Notes: a model not told the origin generated them from the sequence alone. 64,000 nucleotides of DNA from Streptomyces sp. DSM 110735 (GCF_016482685.1 NZ_JACYHF010000005.1:327702-391701), one strand, 5' to 3'. Positions 27,044-36,617 are shown, numbered from the stretch's first letter. Numbers and translations: made by a program.

Positions 27044-28765
27044 TCAGCCCTCCCGGTTCGGGGCCAGCACGGTCAGCGCGCCCGGCACGACCTCCACCGA
27101 GAGCCGGCGTCCGGTGCCGACGGGGTCGCCGTCGATCTCGCGGGGCTCCGGGGCGTCGAAGGTGAACTCGGCCCGCCGGAAGGTACGGAACTCCGGCTGC
27201 CCGTCGCCCCCGTGCGTGTCCCGCTTGCGGCGCAGCAGCAGCGCGCTCGCGGTGCGCAGCCAGCCGCCGGGGCCCCGCGGGTCGAGGATGAGGAGGTCCA
27301 GCACGCCGTCGTCGGGGCGGGCGTCGGGGATCAGGCGCAGGCCGCCCTGGAGTTCGCCGGTGTTGCCGACGAGCACCATGCGGGCCGTACGGCGCAGCGG
27401 CTGCCCGCCGTCCAGGCGGACGCTCAGGCTCATCCGGGGACCGCGCATCGCCCTGGGGGCCGCCAGCACGTACGCGGGCCAGCCCAGCATCGCCTTGGCC
27501 CGGTCGTGCTCCGCCGCGTACTCCATCATCGCGGCGTCCAGACCGACGCCGGACATGACGGCGAAGTGGGTGACGGCAAGGCCGTCGCCCTCGACCCGGG
27601 CCAGGTCGAGGGCGCGGGGCGCGCCGCCGAGGGCCGCGTCGAGCGCCTCGGCGGGGGAGAGCGGGAGACCGAGGTTGCGGGCGAGGAGGTTGCCCGTCCC
27701 GCAGGGCACGACTGCCAGCGGGACACCGCTTCCGGCCAGTCGGTCGGCGGCGGCGCGGACGGTGCCGTCGCCGCCGCAGACCACGACCAGCGCGGCGCCC
27801 TCGTCGAGCGCCCGGGCGGTCTGGCCACCGCCGGGGTCGGCGGCCGTCGTCTCGAGGAACACCGGCTCCTGACGGCCGTGTCGGGACAGGACCTCGCGCA
27901 GCTCGTCGCGGACGCTCTCGTCGACCGTGGTGGGGTTGACGACCACCGCGACCCGGCCCGGCAGCCGTTCCGCGCGGGCGGTCCCGGGGACGGCGGGCAG
28001 CGCGGCGGGCGCCGACACGCGGCCGTCACGCAGCAGTGCGTGCCCGACGACCAGCAGGGCGAGCGCGCCGTTGATCATGCCGCCCGCCACGTCGGTCGGG
28101 TGGTGCATGCCCCGGTACAGCCGGGAGACGCCCACCACGACCGGCAGCAGGAGCAGCACCGCCGCCGCCACGCGCCGCCAGGGGCTCCGTACGCGGGACA
28201 GCACGAGGACGGCGAGACCGCCGTAGAGGGCGGTGGCCGCGCCGGTGTGGCCGGAGGTGTAGCTGGAGGTCGGCAGGGAGCCGTCGAGCCGGTGCACAGC
28301 GGGGCGTTCGCGCTCCACCGCGACGGTCACGAGCAGGAAGACCAGGGACTGGAGCGCGACCCCGAGCGCGAGGAACGACGCCTGGCGCCACAGCGGCAGC
28401 CGGGGCATCAGGACCAGCACCAGGCAGGCCGCCAGCGTCACGGCGATGACGGTGAGCGTGTTGCCCGCCTCGGACCCGATGGCGGAGAGCGTGGTCAGGG
28501 TGGGGGTCCGCAGCCGCTCCAGGCTCCGGTTGACGCCGTCCTCGACCGTCAGGGGCCACAGATGCCGGGCGGGACCGGTGATGAGCAGACCCAGGCCGAT
28601 CATCAGGGCGGCCTGGCACGCGGTCAGCGCGCCGATGGACGCGACCGCCCGCCCCAGCCCGCGCGGCATCCCGGTCGCGCGCGCCGGGGCGGCCGTCGCG
28701 GTGGTGCGGGGACGGGCGCCTTCCTCGGGCAGTCCGGCGGGTCTTTCCGGTACGGCGGTCGGCAT
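27044..28765 (-). CDS. Fused PAP2 phosphatase / diacylglycerol kinase
   Basis: A 573-aa bifunctional protein. The N-terminal membrane half has PAP2 motifs VERERP, YTSGHTGAATAL and SRLYRGMHHPTDVAGG. The C-terminal half is a DAGK/YegS-like lipid kinase: VVVNPTTVDESV, VVCGGDGTVRAAADRL, VPCGTGNLLARNLGLP. A phosphatase and a kinase for the same lipid class in one chain suggests interconversion of phosphatidate and diacylglycerol or of undecaprenyl phosphates. ATG 28765 is chosen with GAGGAG about 9 bp upstream. It heads a three-gene operon. Fusions of this kind recur in Actinobacteria. Confidence 0.92.
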   Translation of the reverse strand: MPTAVPERPAGLPEEGARPRTTATAAPARATGMPRGLGRAVASIGALTACQAALMIGLGLLITGPARHLWPLTVEDGVNRSLERLRTPTLTTLSAIGSEAGNTLTVIAVTLAACLVLVLMPRLPLWRQASFLALGVALQSLVFLLVTVAVERERPAVHRLDGSLPTSSYTSGHTGAATALYGGLAVLVLSRVRSPWRRVAAAVLLLLPVVVGVSRLYRGMHHPTDVAGGMINGALALLVVGHALLRDGRVSAPAALPAVPGTARAERLPGRVAVVVNPTTVDESVRDELREVLSRHGRQEPVFLETTAADPGGGQTARALDEGAALVVVCGGDGTVRAAADRLAGSGVPLAVVPCGTGNLLARNLGLPLSPAEALDAALGGAPRALDLARVEGDGLAVTHFAVMSGVGLDAAMMEYAAEHDRAKAMLGWPAYVLAAPRAMRGPRMSLSVRLDGGQPLRRTARMVLVGNTGELQGGLRLIPDARPDDGVLDLLILDPRGPGGWLRTASALLLRRKRDTHGGDGQPEFRTFRRAEFTFDAPEPREIDGDPVGTGRRLSVEVVPGALTVLAPNREG

Positions 28766-28860
28766 CGCGGTGCTCCTCGGCTCGGTCGGCAGGACCGGGC
28801 CGGACCGCGCGGGTCCGACCCCTCGCACTCATGCCCCCTCACCGGCGGAGCAGGCGGCAC

Positions 28861-28896
28861 GGTGAAGGGGCGGCCCGCCGGGACCGCCCCTTCACC
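28861..28896 (-). terminator. Terminator after second GH92 gene
   Basis: GGTGAAGGGGCGG (28861-28873) and an exact complementary arm (28884-28896) flank a 10-base loop, a 13-bp stem 16 bp past the GH92 stop and before the lipid operon. Confidence 0.85.
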
Positions 28897-28911
28897 GCCC
28901 GGCAGAAGCCG

Positions 28912-31900
28912 TCAGCCCAGCAACTCCACCTCCGCCAGCGTGGATTCGCCGTCCAGCACCAGCCGGTACTTCGGGTACGACCCCGGCTTCGCGATGCTGA
29001 ACGCCCGCGTCTGCCGGTCCCATGCGAACGACTCGCCCGACCGCTTGTCCAGCGTCGTCCACGTGGTGCCGTCCGTGGACCCCTGGAGCGTCCAGCCGGT
29101 CGGCGCCTTCGTGTGGTCCGCCGGTGAAGTCAGCGTGTACTGGACGCCCTTGGCGGCGGCGCCCACCGGCAGGTCCACCGAGGTGACCGTCGCGCTCGTC
29201 GCCGAGGTGTTGTCGAACAGCGCGCCGTCACCCTTCAGCACGTCCGCGCGCGGGGTCGGCACCTTGTCGTCCTGGGTGATGGAGACCGGCGCCGCGTCCT
29301 TGCCGGCGCCCCACGACGACGGCTTGTCGCCCATCGAGAACTCCAGCACCCCGCCCTTGGAGAGCAGCGAGTGGGGGAGCGAAGTGGAGTTCCAGGAGCG
29401 GCCGTTGAAGCGCACGCCCTGCACATAGACGTTGCGGTCGCTGTTGCGCGGAGCCTTGATCACCAGGGACCGCCCGTTCTCCAGATGGACGGTGACCTTC
29501 TTGAACAGCGGGGAGCCGATGGAGTATTCGCCGCTGCCCATGACCAGCGGGTAGAAGCCGAGCGAGGAGAAGAGGTACCAGGCGGACTGCTCGCCGTTGT
29601 CCTCGTCGCCGTGGTAGCCCTGCCCGATCTCGCTGCCGGTGTACAGCCGGGACAGCGCCTGGCGCACGTTCGCCTGCGCCTTCCAGGGCTCGCCCGCCGC
29701 GTCGTACATGTAGATGACGTGGTGGGCGACCTGGTTGGAGTGGCCGTACATGCCCATCCGGACGTCCCGCGCCTCGGTCATCTCGTGGATGACACCGCCG
29801 TAGGAGCCGACGAACTCCGGGGATGCCGTCTCCGGGGTGGCGAAGTAGGTGTCCAGCTTGTCGCCGAGTGCCTTGCGGCCGCCGTAGAGGTTGGCCAGCC
29901 CGCGGCTGTCCTGCGGGGCGGTGAAGGCGTAGCCCCAGCCGTTGGTCTCCGTGTAGTCGTACCCCCACACGCGCGGGTCGTACTTGGCGGAGTCCACGCG
30001 CCAGGCGCCCTTGGCGGTGCGGCCCTGGAAGAAACCTGCCTTGTCGTCGAAGAGGTTCACGTAGTCGCGGGCCCGGTTGAGGAAGTACTGGGACTCCTCG
30101 TGGTACCGCTTCTCGCCGGTCTTCTTGTAGAGCGCCTCGCCCATCTTGGCGATGCCGTAGTCGTTGACGTAGCCCTCCATCGCCCAGGAGAAGCCCTCGC
30201 CGGTGTCGGTGCTGGTGTAGCCGAGGAAGGGCGAGGTGGCCATGCCCTTGCGTCCGACACCCGAACTCGGCGGCACCACGGTCGCGTTCTTCACCGCCGC
30301 GTCGTACGCCGCCTTGGCGTCGAACTTCACGCCCTTGACGTAGGCGTCCGCGAACGCCACGTCCGAGGAGGTGCCGGTCATCAGGTCGGCGTAGCCGGGG
30401 GAGGACCAGCGGGAGGTCCAGCCGCCGTCCTTGTACTGCTGCACGAACCCGTCGACCATCTCACCCGCCTGACTGGGCGTCAGCAGCGAGTACGCCGGCC
30501 AGGTCGTCCGATAGGTGTCCCAGAAACCGTTGTTGACGTACACCTTGCCGTCCACGATCTTGGCACCGGTGTGCGTCGGGGAGTCCGGGTTCGGCATCGG
30601 GGAGAACGGCGAGGCGTACTGGTACTTCGAACCCACCTTCTCGAAACCGGAGTTGGGGTAGAGGTACAGCCGGTACATGCTGGAGTACAGCGTGGTGAGC
30701 TGGTCCGGGGTCGCGCCCTCCACCTCGACCTTGCCGAAGAGCTTGTCCCAGGTGTGCTGGGCGCGCGCCTTCACGGTGTCGAAGGAGGTGCCGTCCGGGA
30801 TCTCCTGGCGCAGGTTGTCCTTCGCCTGGTCGACGCTGATCAGCGAGGTCGCCAGGCGCAGCGTCACGGTGTGGTCGGAACCGGCGTCGAACCGCAGGTA
30901 TCCCTTGACCCCGCTGGAGGACCCGTCCGTCACGGGCTTGTCGAAGGTGCCGTACACGAACAGCCGCGTCGCGCCCGTGGACAGCCCCGACTTGACGTCG
31001 GAGTAGCCGGTGACGATGCCGTGTTCCTTGTCCAGGGTGAGCCCCGCCTGCTCGGTGACGTTGTCGAAGAGCACGCTCGCGTCGTCGCCCGGGTAGGTGA
31101 AGCGGAGCGAGGCGGCGTGGTCGGTCGGGGTCATCTCCGCCTTGAGACCGTTCTCGAACGTCACGCCGTAGTAGTACGGCCGCGCGGTCTCGTTCTCGTG
31201 CCGGAAGGGCAGCTCGCGCGCCTCACGCCCGGTGTCCGGGGTGCCCTTCGCGGCGGACGGCATGAGCTGGAAGGTCTGCCGGTCGCCCATCCACGGGCTC
31301 GGCTCGTGGCTCGCGCTGAACGCCTGGACGGTGGGCAGGTTGTCGTCGTTGTTGGCCCGCGCGTACTCGTACAGCCAGCTCAGCGAGGACGCGTTGGTCA
31401 CCGGGGTCCAGAAGTTGAACCCGTGCGGCAGCGCGGTCGCGGGGAAGTTGTTGCCGCGCGAGAAGCTGCCGCTGGAGTTGGTGCCGCGCGTGGTCAGCGC
31501 GTAGTCGGAGAGGTGCGCCTTGGGGCGCTCGGGCGCCACCCGCTTCAGCGCCACGTCGTCGAGCCAGCCCCGGAACTTCGCCGGTCCCTTGGGGGAGTCG
31601 TAGGCCAGCAGGATCCGGTCGACGGTCTTGCCCGCCGCGACCGAACCGATCCGCGAGGCGACGTTGTTCCACTGGTTGACGTAGAGCACCTTGGCGTCGC
31701 CCTGGCCGCGCGGGGTCAGCGGGAAGCCGTGCTGGTCGCTCGCGCCCAGACCGCTCAGATAGGTGCCGTCGGTGAAGGCCAGGTCCACGGAGACGTTGGT
31801 GGCGTCGTAGTCCCGGTCGCCGTCGGCCATCGACGGGAAGATCCGGTACGACAGTCGAGTGTCGCGCCCGACCTTCACATCGACGTCGAAGACCTTGTTG

Positions 31901-32715
31901 TACGAGTAGGCGCGGCCGTCGGCGGTGTGCCGTCCCGCGTAGCGCAGCGCGTGCTTGCCGGTGAAGCCCGCGCCCGCCTTGGCCGTGGGCGAGCCGCTGG
32001 GACCGCGGTCGACCAGGGAGAGCATGTCGTGCGGGACCGGTCCGTCGCTCCCGCCGGTGGAGAACTGGACGTCGGCGAGCTGGAGGGCGTCGGTGGCGCC
32101 GTTGTTCTTCGTCACCTCCAGGCGGAAGTGCTGGTACTCCGCCGGGGTCGCGAGGTCGTAGGACTTGGTCTGGAAGCGCTCGGAGAAGGACTCGCCCGTG
32201 CGGGAGTCCAGGTCCTTCCAGTCCTTGCCGTCCGTCGAGCCGAGCAGTTTCCAGTCCTTGGGGTCGCGCTCGTCGTGGTCGTTGGCCGAGGTGAGCGCGT
32301 AGGTGGCGAGCTTGACCGGCTTGTCGAGGTCGAACTCGACCCAGCCGGTGGGCTGGAAGGTCAGCCACTTGGTGGTCGGGTCGACGTCGGTCAGGTTCTC
32401 CTTGACCTCGCCCGCGCCCGTGTTCTCGCCGTTGGCGCGCAGATCGGTGACGTGGTCGGTGACATTGCCCGGGATGCCGTTGCTGAAGCCGCCGTCCACC
32501 CCCGAGGAGCGTTTCGAGCCGTCCGGCGCGGTGTCCACGGTGCTGAGCCAGTCGGGCGCCGGATCACCCGCCTCGAACGAGGAGGCGAACTCCGTTTCCG
32601 TGGCCTTGGGTTGGGACGGCAGGGCGATCGCCGCCCCTTGCGCCCCCACGGCCATGACAAAGGCGGCCGTGAGGACGACCGCCGGAGTCCCTCTGTGCCG
32701 AGTTCTCCGCTGCAT
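28912..32715 (-). CDS. Secreted GH92 family glycosidase with discoidin domain
   Basis: A 1267-aa exported protein. A signal peptide (MQRRTRHRGTPAVVLTAAFV) is followed by an N-terminal F5/8 type C-like module (about residues 85-220: TDVDPTTKWLTFQ, PKDWKLLGSTDGKDWKDLD, YQHFRLEVTKN). The GH92 core comes next (TALPHGFNFWTPVTNAS, NGFWDTYRTTWPAYSLL, DEDNGEQSAWYLFSSLG), and a second F5/8-like module lies at the C-terminus (APTGWTLQGSTDGTTWTTLDK). The active-site loop has DEDNGEQSAWYL where the other GH92 has NDDLGAMSAWYV, so specificity may differ, for example toward a substituted or phosphorylated mannoside. AGGAGG precedes the ATG at 32715. Confidence 0.93.
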   Translation of the reverse strand: MQRRTRHRGTPAVVLTAAFVMAVGAQGAAIALPSQPKATETEFASSFEAGDPAPDWLSTVDTAPDGSKRSSGVDGGFSNGIPGNVTDHVTDLRANGENTGAGEVKENLTDVDPTTKWLTFQPTGWVEFDLDKPVKLATYALTSANDHDERDPKDWKLLGSTDGKDWKDLDSRTGESFSERFQTKSYDLATPAEYQHFRLEVTKNNGATDALQLADVQFSTGGSDGPVPHDMLSLVDRGPSGSPTAKAGAGFTGKHALRYAGRHTADGRAYSYNKVFDVDVKVGRDTRLSYRIFPSMADGDRDYDATNVSVDLAFTDGTYLSGLGASDQHGFPLTPRGQGDAKVLYVNQWNNVASRIGSVAAGKTVDRILLAYDSPKGPAKFRGWLDDVALKRVAPERPKAHLSDYALTTRGTNSSGSFSRGNNFPATALPHGFNFWTPVTNASSLSWLYEYARANNDDNLPTVQAFSASHEPSPWMGDRQTFQLMPSAAKGTPDTGREARELPFRHENETARPYYYGVTFENGLKAEMTPTDHAASLRFTYPGDDASVLFDNVTEQAGLTLDKEHGIVTGYSDVKSGLSTGATRLFVYGTFDKPVTDGSSSGVKGYLRFDAGSDHTVTLRLATSLISVDQAKDNLRQEIPDGTSFDTVKARAQHTWDKLFGKVEVEGATPDQLTTLYSSMYRLYLYPNSGFEKVGSKYQYASPFSPMPNPDSPTHTGAKIVDGKVYVNNGFWDTYRTTWPAYSLLTPSQAGEMVDGFVQQYKDGGWTSRWSSPGYADLMTGTSSDVAFADAYVKGVKFDAKAAYDAAVKNATVVPPSSGVGRKGMATSPFLGYTSTDTGEGFSWAMEGYVNDYGIAKMGEALYKKTGEKRYHEESQYFLNRARDYVNLFDDKAGFFQGRTAKGAWRVDSAKYDPRVWGYDYTETNGWGYAFTAPQDSRGLANLYGGRKALGDKLDTYFATPETASPEFVGSYGGVIHEMTEARDVRMGMYGHSNQVAHHVIYMYDAAGEPWKAQANVRQALSRLYTGSEIGQGYHGDEDNGEQSAWYLFSSLGFYPLVMGSGEYSIGSPLFKKVTVHLENGRSLVIKAPRNSDRNVYVQGVRFNGRSWNSTSLPHSLLSKGGVLEFSMGDKPSSWGAGKDAAPVSITQDDKVPTPRADVLKGDGALFDNTSATSATVTSVDLPVGAAAKGVQYTLTSPADHTKAPTGWTLQGSTDGTTWTTLDKRSGESFAWDRQTRAFSIAKPGSYPKYRLVLDGESTLAEVELLG

Positions 32716-32744
32716 CTACGGATTCCCCTCCTGCGCTCACTGCG

Positions 32745-32756
32745 GACAACGTTGTC
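32745..32756. promoter_or_regulatory. Operator-like palindrome GACAACGTTGTC (GH92 gene 2)
   Basis: The exact 12-mer palindrome also found at 21345-21356. It lies 30 bp upstream of the second GH92 start, where a repressor would block transcription. It is in the divergent gap (32716-33046) with the ngcE-like gene and could also affect that promoter. No other gene is visible in the gap. Confidence 0.68.
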
Positions 32757-33046
32757 AACTTGCTGCGCAAGAACCAGTAGGTGGTCAAGTGGCGCGCGAT
32801 GTCAAGGGTGTTGGGTGTGGCATTCAGGGGGTTGTCGCACGCATTCGGCGCGGGAGCCGGGAGGCGCCGCACCGATATTTCCGGCAGGTCTCAACTCGGA
32901 AAAGTCCCGAGGTCCCGTTGTGCTCGATCTTGCCCCGTTGGCGGGAAGTGGACTATACCTATCGGCGTTTCCCGCACGAACCAGCACTACCCGACGCGGT
33001 GCCGGGGGGAGATCCGGTTCACCGCCTGAGTGGCGAGGACTTGCGC

Positions 33047-34507
33047 ATGGGATCACTTCCGCAGCACGGTGGACAGGGCGTCGGTGGAGAGGGCGTCGGA
33101 CGGCGCGATCTGATCAGGCGTTCGGCGGCGATCGGCTTGATCGCCGCCCCCGGAATGGGACTGCTGTCGGCCTGCGCGAGCAGCGGGGGCGACACGCAGG
33201 GCAAGGCGAAGGCGGGCGAGAAGACCAAGAAGAACCCGCTCGGTGTCAACAAGACCGCGGGGATGGAATTCGTCCTCTTCGACGGCGGTTTCGGCAAGGA
33301 GTACGCCGAGGACGCGGTCAAGCTCTACGAGAAGTCCTTCCCCGGCGCCAAGGTGAAGTTCTCGGCCACCCAGAAGATCCAGTCCACGCTCCAGCCCCGC
33401 TTCAACGGCGGCACCCCGCCGGACCTCATCGACAACTCCGGCGCCGAGCAGATGGACATGGGCGGTCTGGTCGGCAAGAAGCAGCTCGCCGACCTCACCC
33501 CGCTCCTCGACGCGCCGTCGTACGACGACCCGTCGAAGAAGGTCCGCGACACCCTGCGCCCCGGCATCGTGGAGATGGGCCAGTTCGACGGCGACCCGGT
33601 CTGGATCATGTACTACGCCTACACCGTGTACGGCGTCTGGTACTCGCAGAAGGCGCTGGACTCGCTCGACGAGAAGTACCCCGAGACCTGGGACGAGATG
33701 CTCAAGGTCTGCGCCAAGGCGAAGAAGAAGGGCATCGCGGGCTGGACGTACGCGGGCAAGTACCCGTACTACATCCCCTTCTCGCTCTACCCGATGATCG
33801 GCAAGGTCGGCGGCGTCGACGTCCTGAACGCCATCGACAACCTGGAGCCGAACGCCTGGAAGCACCCCGCGGTCAAGGCGTGTTTCGAGGCGTACTACGA
33901 GCTGTACAAGAAGGGGTACGTGCTGCGCGGCACCCCGGGTCTCGACCACATCCAGTCGCAGACCGCGTGGGCCAAGGGCGAGGCGCTCTTCATCCCCAAC
34001 GGCTCCTGGGTGGAGAACGAGTCGGCGAACGTCATCCCCGCCGACTTCGACCTCGCGGTGGCGGCGCCCTCCGGCATCGACAGCTCGGACAAGATGCCCT
34101 TCGGCACCACCTGGGCGTCCGGCGGTGAGCCGTTCATCGTCCCGGCGAAGGCGGCCAACCCCGAGGGCGGCATGGAGCAGTTGCGCATCATGCTCTCCGA
34201 GGCGTCCTCGAAGAACTTCACCGCCAAGGTGAAGTCGCTGACCGCGTTCAACGGCGGCACCGACGGCATCACGCTGACCCCGGGTCTGAAGTCGGCCGTC
34301 GCGGTGCTGGAGAAGGCCGGGACGAACCTGGTGAACCCGCGCATCCCCGACTGGTACGTGCAATTGGAGAAGGAGAAGATCGGCGTCGGCGGTCTGGGCG
34401 AGATGATGGCCGGCCGGATCACCCCCGCCGAGGCGATCAAGCGTATCCAGGGCTATGCCGACCAGGCTGCCAAGGACTCGTCGATCAAGCATTACAAGCA
34501 CCAGTAG
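33047..34507 (+). CDS. ngcE: NgcE-type sugar-binding lipoprotein
   Basis: A 486-aa periplasmic-type substrate-binding protein of a carbohydrate ABC importer. A twin-arginine-like signal (GRRDLIRRSAAIGLIAAPGMGLLSAC) ends in a lipobox with cysteine, so it is probably a lipoprotein. The sequence matches the NgcE subfamily (N-acetylglucosamine/chitobiose binding) in general features: FDGGFGKEYAEDAVKLYEKSFPGA, PDLIDNSGAEQMDMG, YAYTVYGVWYSQKALD. Substrate specificity is inferred. ATG 33047 gives the expected N-terminus, but the ribosome site (GCGAGGAC) is weak. It is followed by two permeases with no ATPase gene, so the general ATPase MsiK is probably used in trans. Confidence 0.9.
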   Translation: MGSLPQHGGQGVGGEGVGRRDLIRRSAAIGLIAAPGMGLLSACASSGGDTQGKAKAGEKTKKNPLGVNKTAGMEFVLFDGGFGKEYAEDAVKLYEKSFPGAKVKFSATQKIQSTLQPRFNGGTPPDLIDNSGAEQMDMGGLVGKKQLADLTPLLDAPSYDDPSKKVRDTLRPGIVEMGQFDGDPVWIMYYAYTVYGVWYSQKALDSLDEKYPETWDEMLKVCAKAKKKGIAGWTYAGKYPYYIPFSLYPMIGKVGGVDVLNAIDNLEPNAWKHPAVKACFEAYYELYKKGYVLRGTPGLDHIQSQTAWAKGEALFIPNGSWVENESANVIPADFDLAVAAPSGIDSSDKMPFGTTWASGGEPFIVPAKAANPEGGMEQLRIMLSEASSKNFTAKVKSLTAFNGGTDGITLTPGLKSAVAVLEKAGTNLVNPRIPDWYVQLEKEKIGVGGLGEMMAGRITPAEAIKRIQGYADQAAKDSSIKHYKHQ

Positions 34508-34561
34508 CGCGGCTTTCGTCATCAGCGGCGGCATCTGACCGAAAGATCGGGGTCGGCAGCA

Positions 34562-35488
34562 ATGCAGCACGGCAAGTACCGCTTCATCGTGGGGTTTCTG
34601 GCGCTCCCGCTCGGGCTCTACGCGCTCTTCGTCGTCTGGCCGTTCATCCAGTCCATCTACTACACGTTCACGGACTGGACCGGACTGAGCCCGGAATTCA
34701 GGACGGTCGGGTTCGACAACTACCGGCGGATGCTGCACGACGACATCTTCTGGAAGTCGCTCTGGCACAGTCTGCTGTTCGCGCTGGTGCTGCCGCTGGT
34801 GACGCTCGGCATGGCGCTGTTCTTCGCCTTCATGATCAATGTGGGCGGGCGGCGGCGCAGGGGAGGACCGGCGATCTCCGGGGTCCGGGGATCGGGGTTC
34901 TACAAGATCGTCTATTTCTTTCCGCAGGTGCTCTCGATCGCCATCGTGGCCCTGCTGTTCACCTTCGCCTACAACCCCGACACCGGGATGATCAATTCAT
35001 TCCTGCGGGACATCGGGCTGGGCAGCATCCAGCCGCTGTGGCTGGGCGATCCGTCCCTCGCGCTGTGGTGCGTGATGGCGGTGCTCGTGTGGTCCACGAC
35101 CGGCTTCTTCGTGGTGCTCTTCTCGGCGGGCATGGCATCGATCCCCGTCGAGCTGTACGAGGCGGCGCTCCTGGACGGCGCGAGCCGCTTCGCCACCTTC
35201 TTCCGCGTCACCCTGCCGCTGCTGTGGGACACCGTGCAGTCCGGCTGGGTCTACATGGGCATCCTCGCGCTCGGCGCCGAGTCGTTCGCGGTCGTCCAGA
35301 TCATGACGACCGGTCCCGGCGGTCCCGACTACTCGACCACCGTGCTGGTCCTGTACGTGTACCAGAAGGCGTTCCGGGACGGTCAGGCCGCCTACGCCAC
35401 CACCATCGGCGTCGCCCTCCTCGTCGTCACCCTCGCGTTCGCCGCGATCGTGATGCGGCTGGGCCGCCGCGAGCGGCTGGAGTACTGA
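34562..35488 (+). CDS. ngcF: Carbohydrate ABC permease, NgcF-like
   Basis: A 308-aa permease with six membrane helices. The EAA loop reads YEAALLDGASRFATFFRVTLPLL, which contacts the ATPase. It starts IVGFLALPLGLYALFVVWPFIQS as in MalF/UgpA-type subunits. It pairs with the following NgcG-type permease to form the channel. Gene order ngcE-F-G and the adjoining ROK regulator repeat the S. coelicolor SCO6005-6008 arrangement. Confidence 0.92.
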   Translation: MQHGKYRFIVGFLALPLGLYALFVVWPFIQSIYYTFTDWTGLSPEFRTVGFDNYRRMLHDDIFWKSLWHSLLFALVLPLVTLGMALFFAFMINVGGRRRRGGPAISGVRGSGFYKIVYFFPQVLSIAIVALLFTFAYNPDTGMINSFLRDIGLGSIQPLWLGDPSLALWCVMAVLVWSTTGFFVVLFSAGMASIPVELYEAALLDGASRFATFFRVTLPLLWDTVQSGWVYMGILALGAESFAVVQIMTTGPGGPDYSTTVLVLYVYQKAFRDGQAAYATTIGVALLVVTLAFAAIVMRLGRRERLEY

Positions 35489-35493
35489 GAGCG

Positions 35494-36420
35494 ATGAAGA
35501 CGACCGAGCCCCCCGCCCCGCTGCCCGCCGAACGCGGCCCGGCAGTCACCAAGTCGGACACGGCCGGGGCACGGACCGGGCGCCGCAAGGAGACCGAGGG
35601 CACCGTCCTCAACGTCTTCTCCCACGGCGTGCTGGTGATCTGGGCGATCATGGTGGTGCTGCCGCTGGTGTGGGCGGTGATGACCTCGTTCAAGGACGAC
35701 AACGCGATCCTCACCTCGCCCTGGTCGCTGCCGGACAAGCTGCACTTCGACAACTGGTCGCGGGCCTGGACCGAGGCCAACATGAGCGACTACTTCCTCA
35801 ACACCCTTCTGGTGGTGGGGGGTTCACTCATCGGCACGATGATCCTGGGCTCGATGGCGGCCTATGTGCTGGCCCGCTTCGACTTCCCCGGGAACCGGTT
35901 CGTCTACTACCTGTTCGTCGGCGGCATGAGCTTCCCGGTGATGCTCGCGCTGGTCCCGCTGTTCTACGTCGTGAACAACATGGGTCTGCTGAACACGATC
36001 CACGGGCTGATCCTGGTCTACATCGCCTACTCGCTGCCGTTCACGGTGTTCTTCCTGACGGCGTTCTTCCGCACGCTGCCGACCTCGGTCGCGGAAGCCG
36101 CCTTCGTCGACGGCGCCTCGCACAGCCGGACCTTCTTCCAGATCATGCTGCCCATGGCCAAGCCCGGTCTGATCAGCGTCGCGATCTTCAACTTCCTCGG
36201 TCAGTGGAACCAGTACATGCTCCCGACGGTCCTGAACACCGACCCGGACAAGAAGGTGCTCACCCAGGGGCTCGTGCAGCTCGCGGTCAGCCAGGGCTAC
36301 AAGGGCGACTGGTCCGGACTGTTCGCCGGGCTGGTCATGGCGATGCTGCCGGTCCTGGCCGCGTACATCGTCTTCCAGCGGCAGGTCGTCTCCGGGCTCA
36401 CGGCGGGAGCGCTCAAGTAG
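35494..36420 (+). CDS. ngcG: Carbohydrate ABC permease, NgcG-like
   Basis: A 308-aa MalG-type permease. Its N-terminal ~40 residues are cytoplasmic and unusually long (MKTTEPPAPLPAERGPAVTK). The EAA loop is VAEAAFVDGASHSRTFFQIMLPMAKPG. Six helices follow the pattern GVLVIWAIMVVLPLVWAV ... VMAMLPVLAAYIVFQRQV. It begins 5 bp after ngcF and is the last gene of the importer. ATG 35494 is used because the ngcF stop ends at 35488 and the alternative upstream frame lies inside ngcF. Confidence 0.92.
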   Translation: MKTTEPPAPLPAERGPAVTKSDTAGARTGRRKETEGTVLNVFSHGVLVIWAIMVVLPLVWAVMTSFKDDNAILTSPWSLPDKLHFDNWSRAWTEANMSDYFLNTLLVVGGSLIGTMILGSMAAYVLARFDFPGNRFVYYLFVGGMSFPVMLALVPLFYVVNNMGLLNTIHGLILVYIAYSLPFTVFFLTAFFRTLPTSVAEAAFVDGASHSRTFFQIMLPMAKPGLISVAIFNFLGQWNQYMLPTVLNTDPDKKVLTQGLVQLAVSQGYKGDWSGLFAGLVMAMLPVLAAYIVFQRQVVSGLTAGALK

Positions 36421-36617
36421 GATCACACACGGTGTGGAGTCGATCACTCACCCGATGTCGTAGCTTCTGACGGCGATTTCCGTCAAGGACTTGACTGCGG
36501 GAACCCCTTCGGCACAGCTTGGAGTTCATAACTTGTAAGTGGCCCGGTTCCGCGGATGTGACCTGGGCCACGGGCGGCGATGGGGCCGCCCGGCCGATGG
36601 CGGGAGTGAATGGGTCG

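Noticed and set aside
32716..33046. A DasR site (dre) before the ngcE-like gene
   Set aside because: No sequence close to ACTGGTCTAGACCACT was found; only the GACAACGTTGTC palindrome stands out.
29371..34128. A 1585-aa open frame on the plus strand across the second GH92 gene and ngcE
   Set aside because: It is antisense to a GH92 enzyme with intact motifs and out of frame with ngcE; no recognisable domain.
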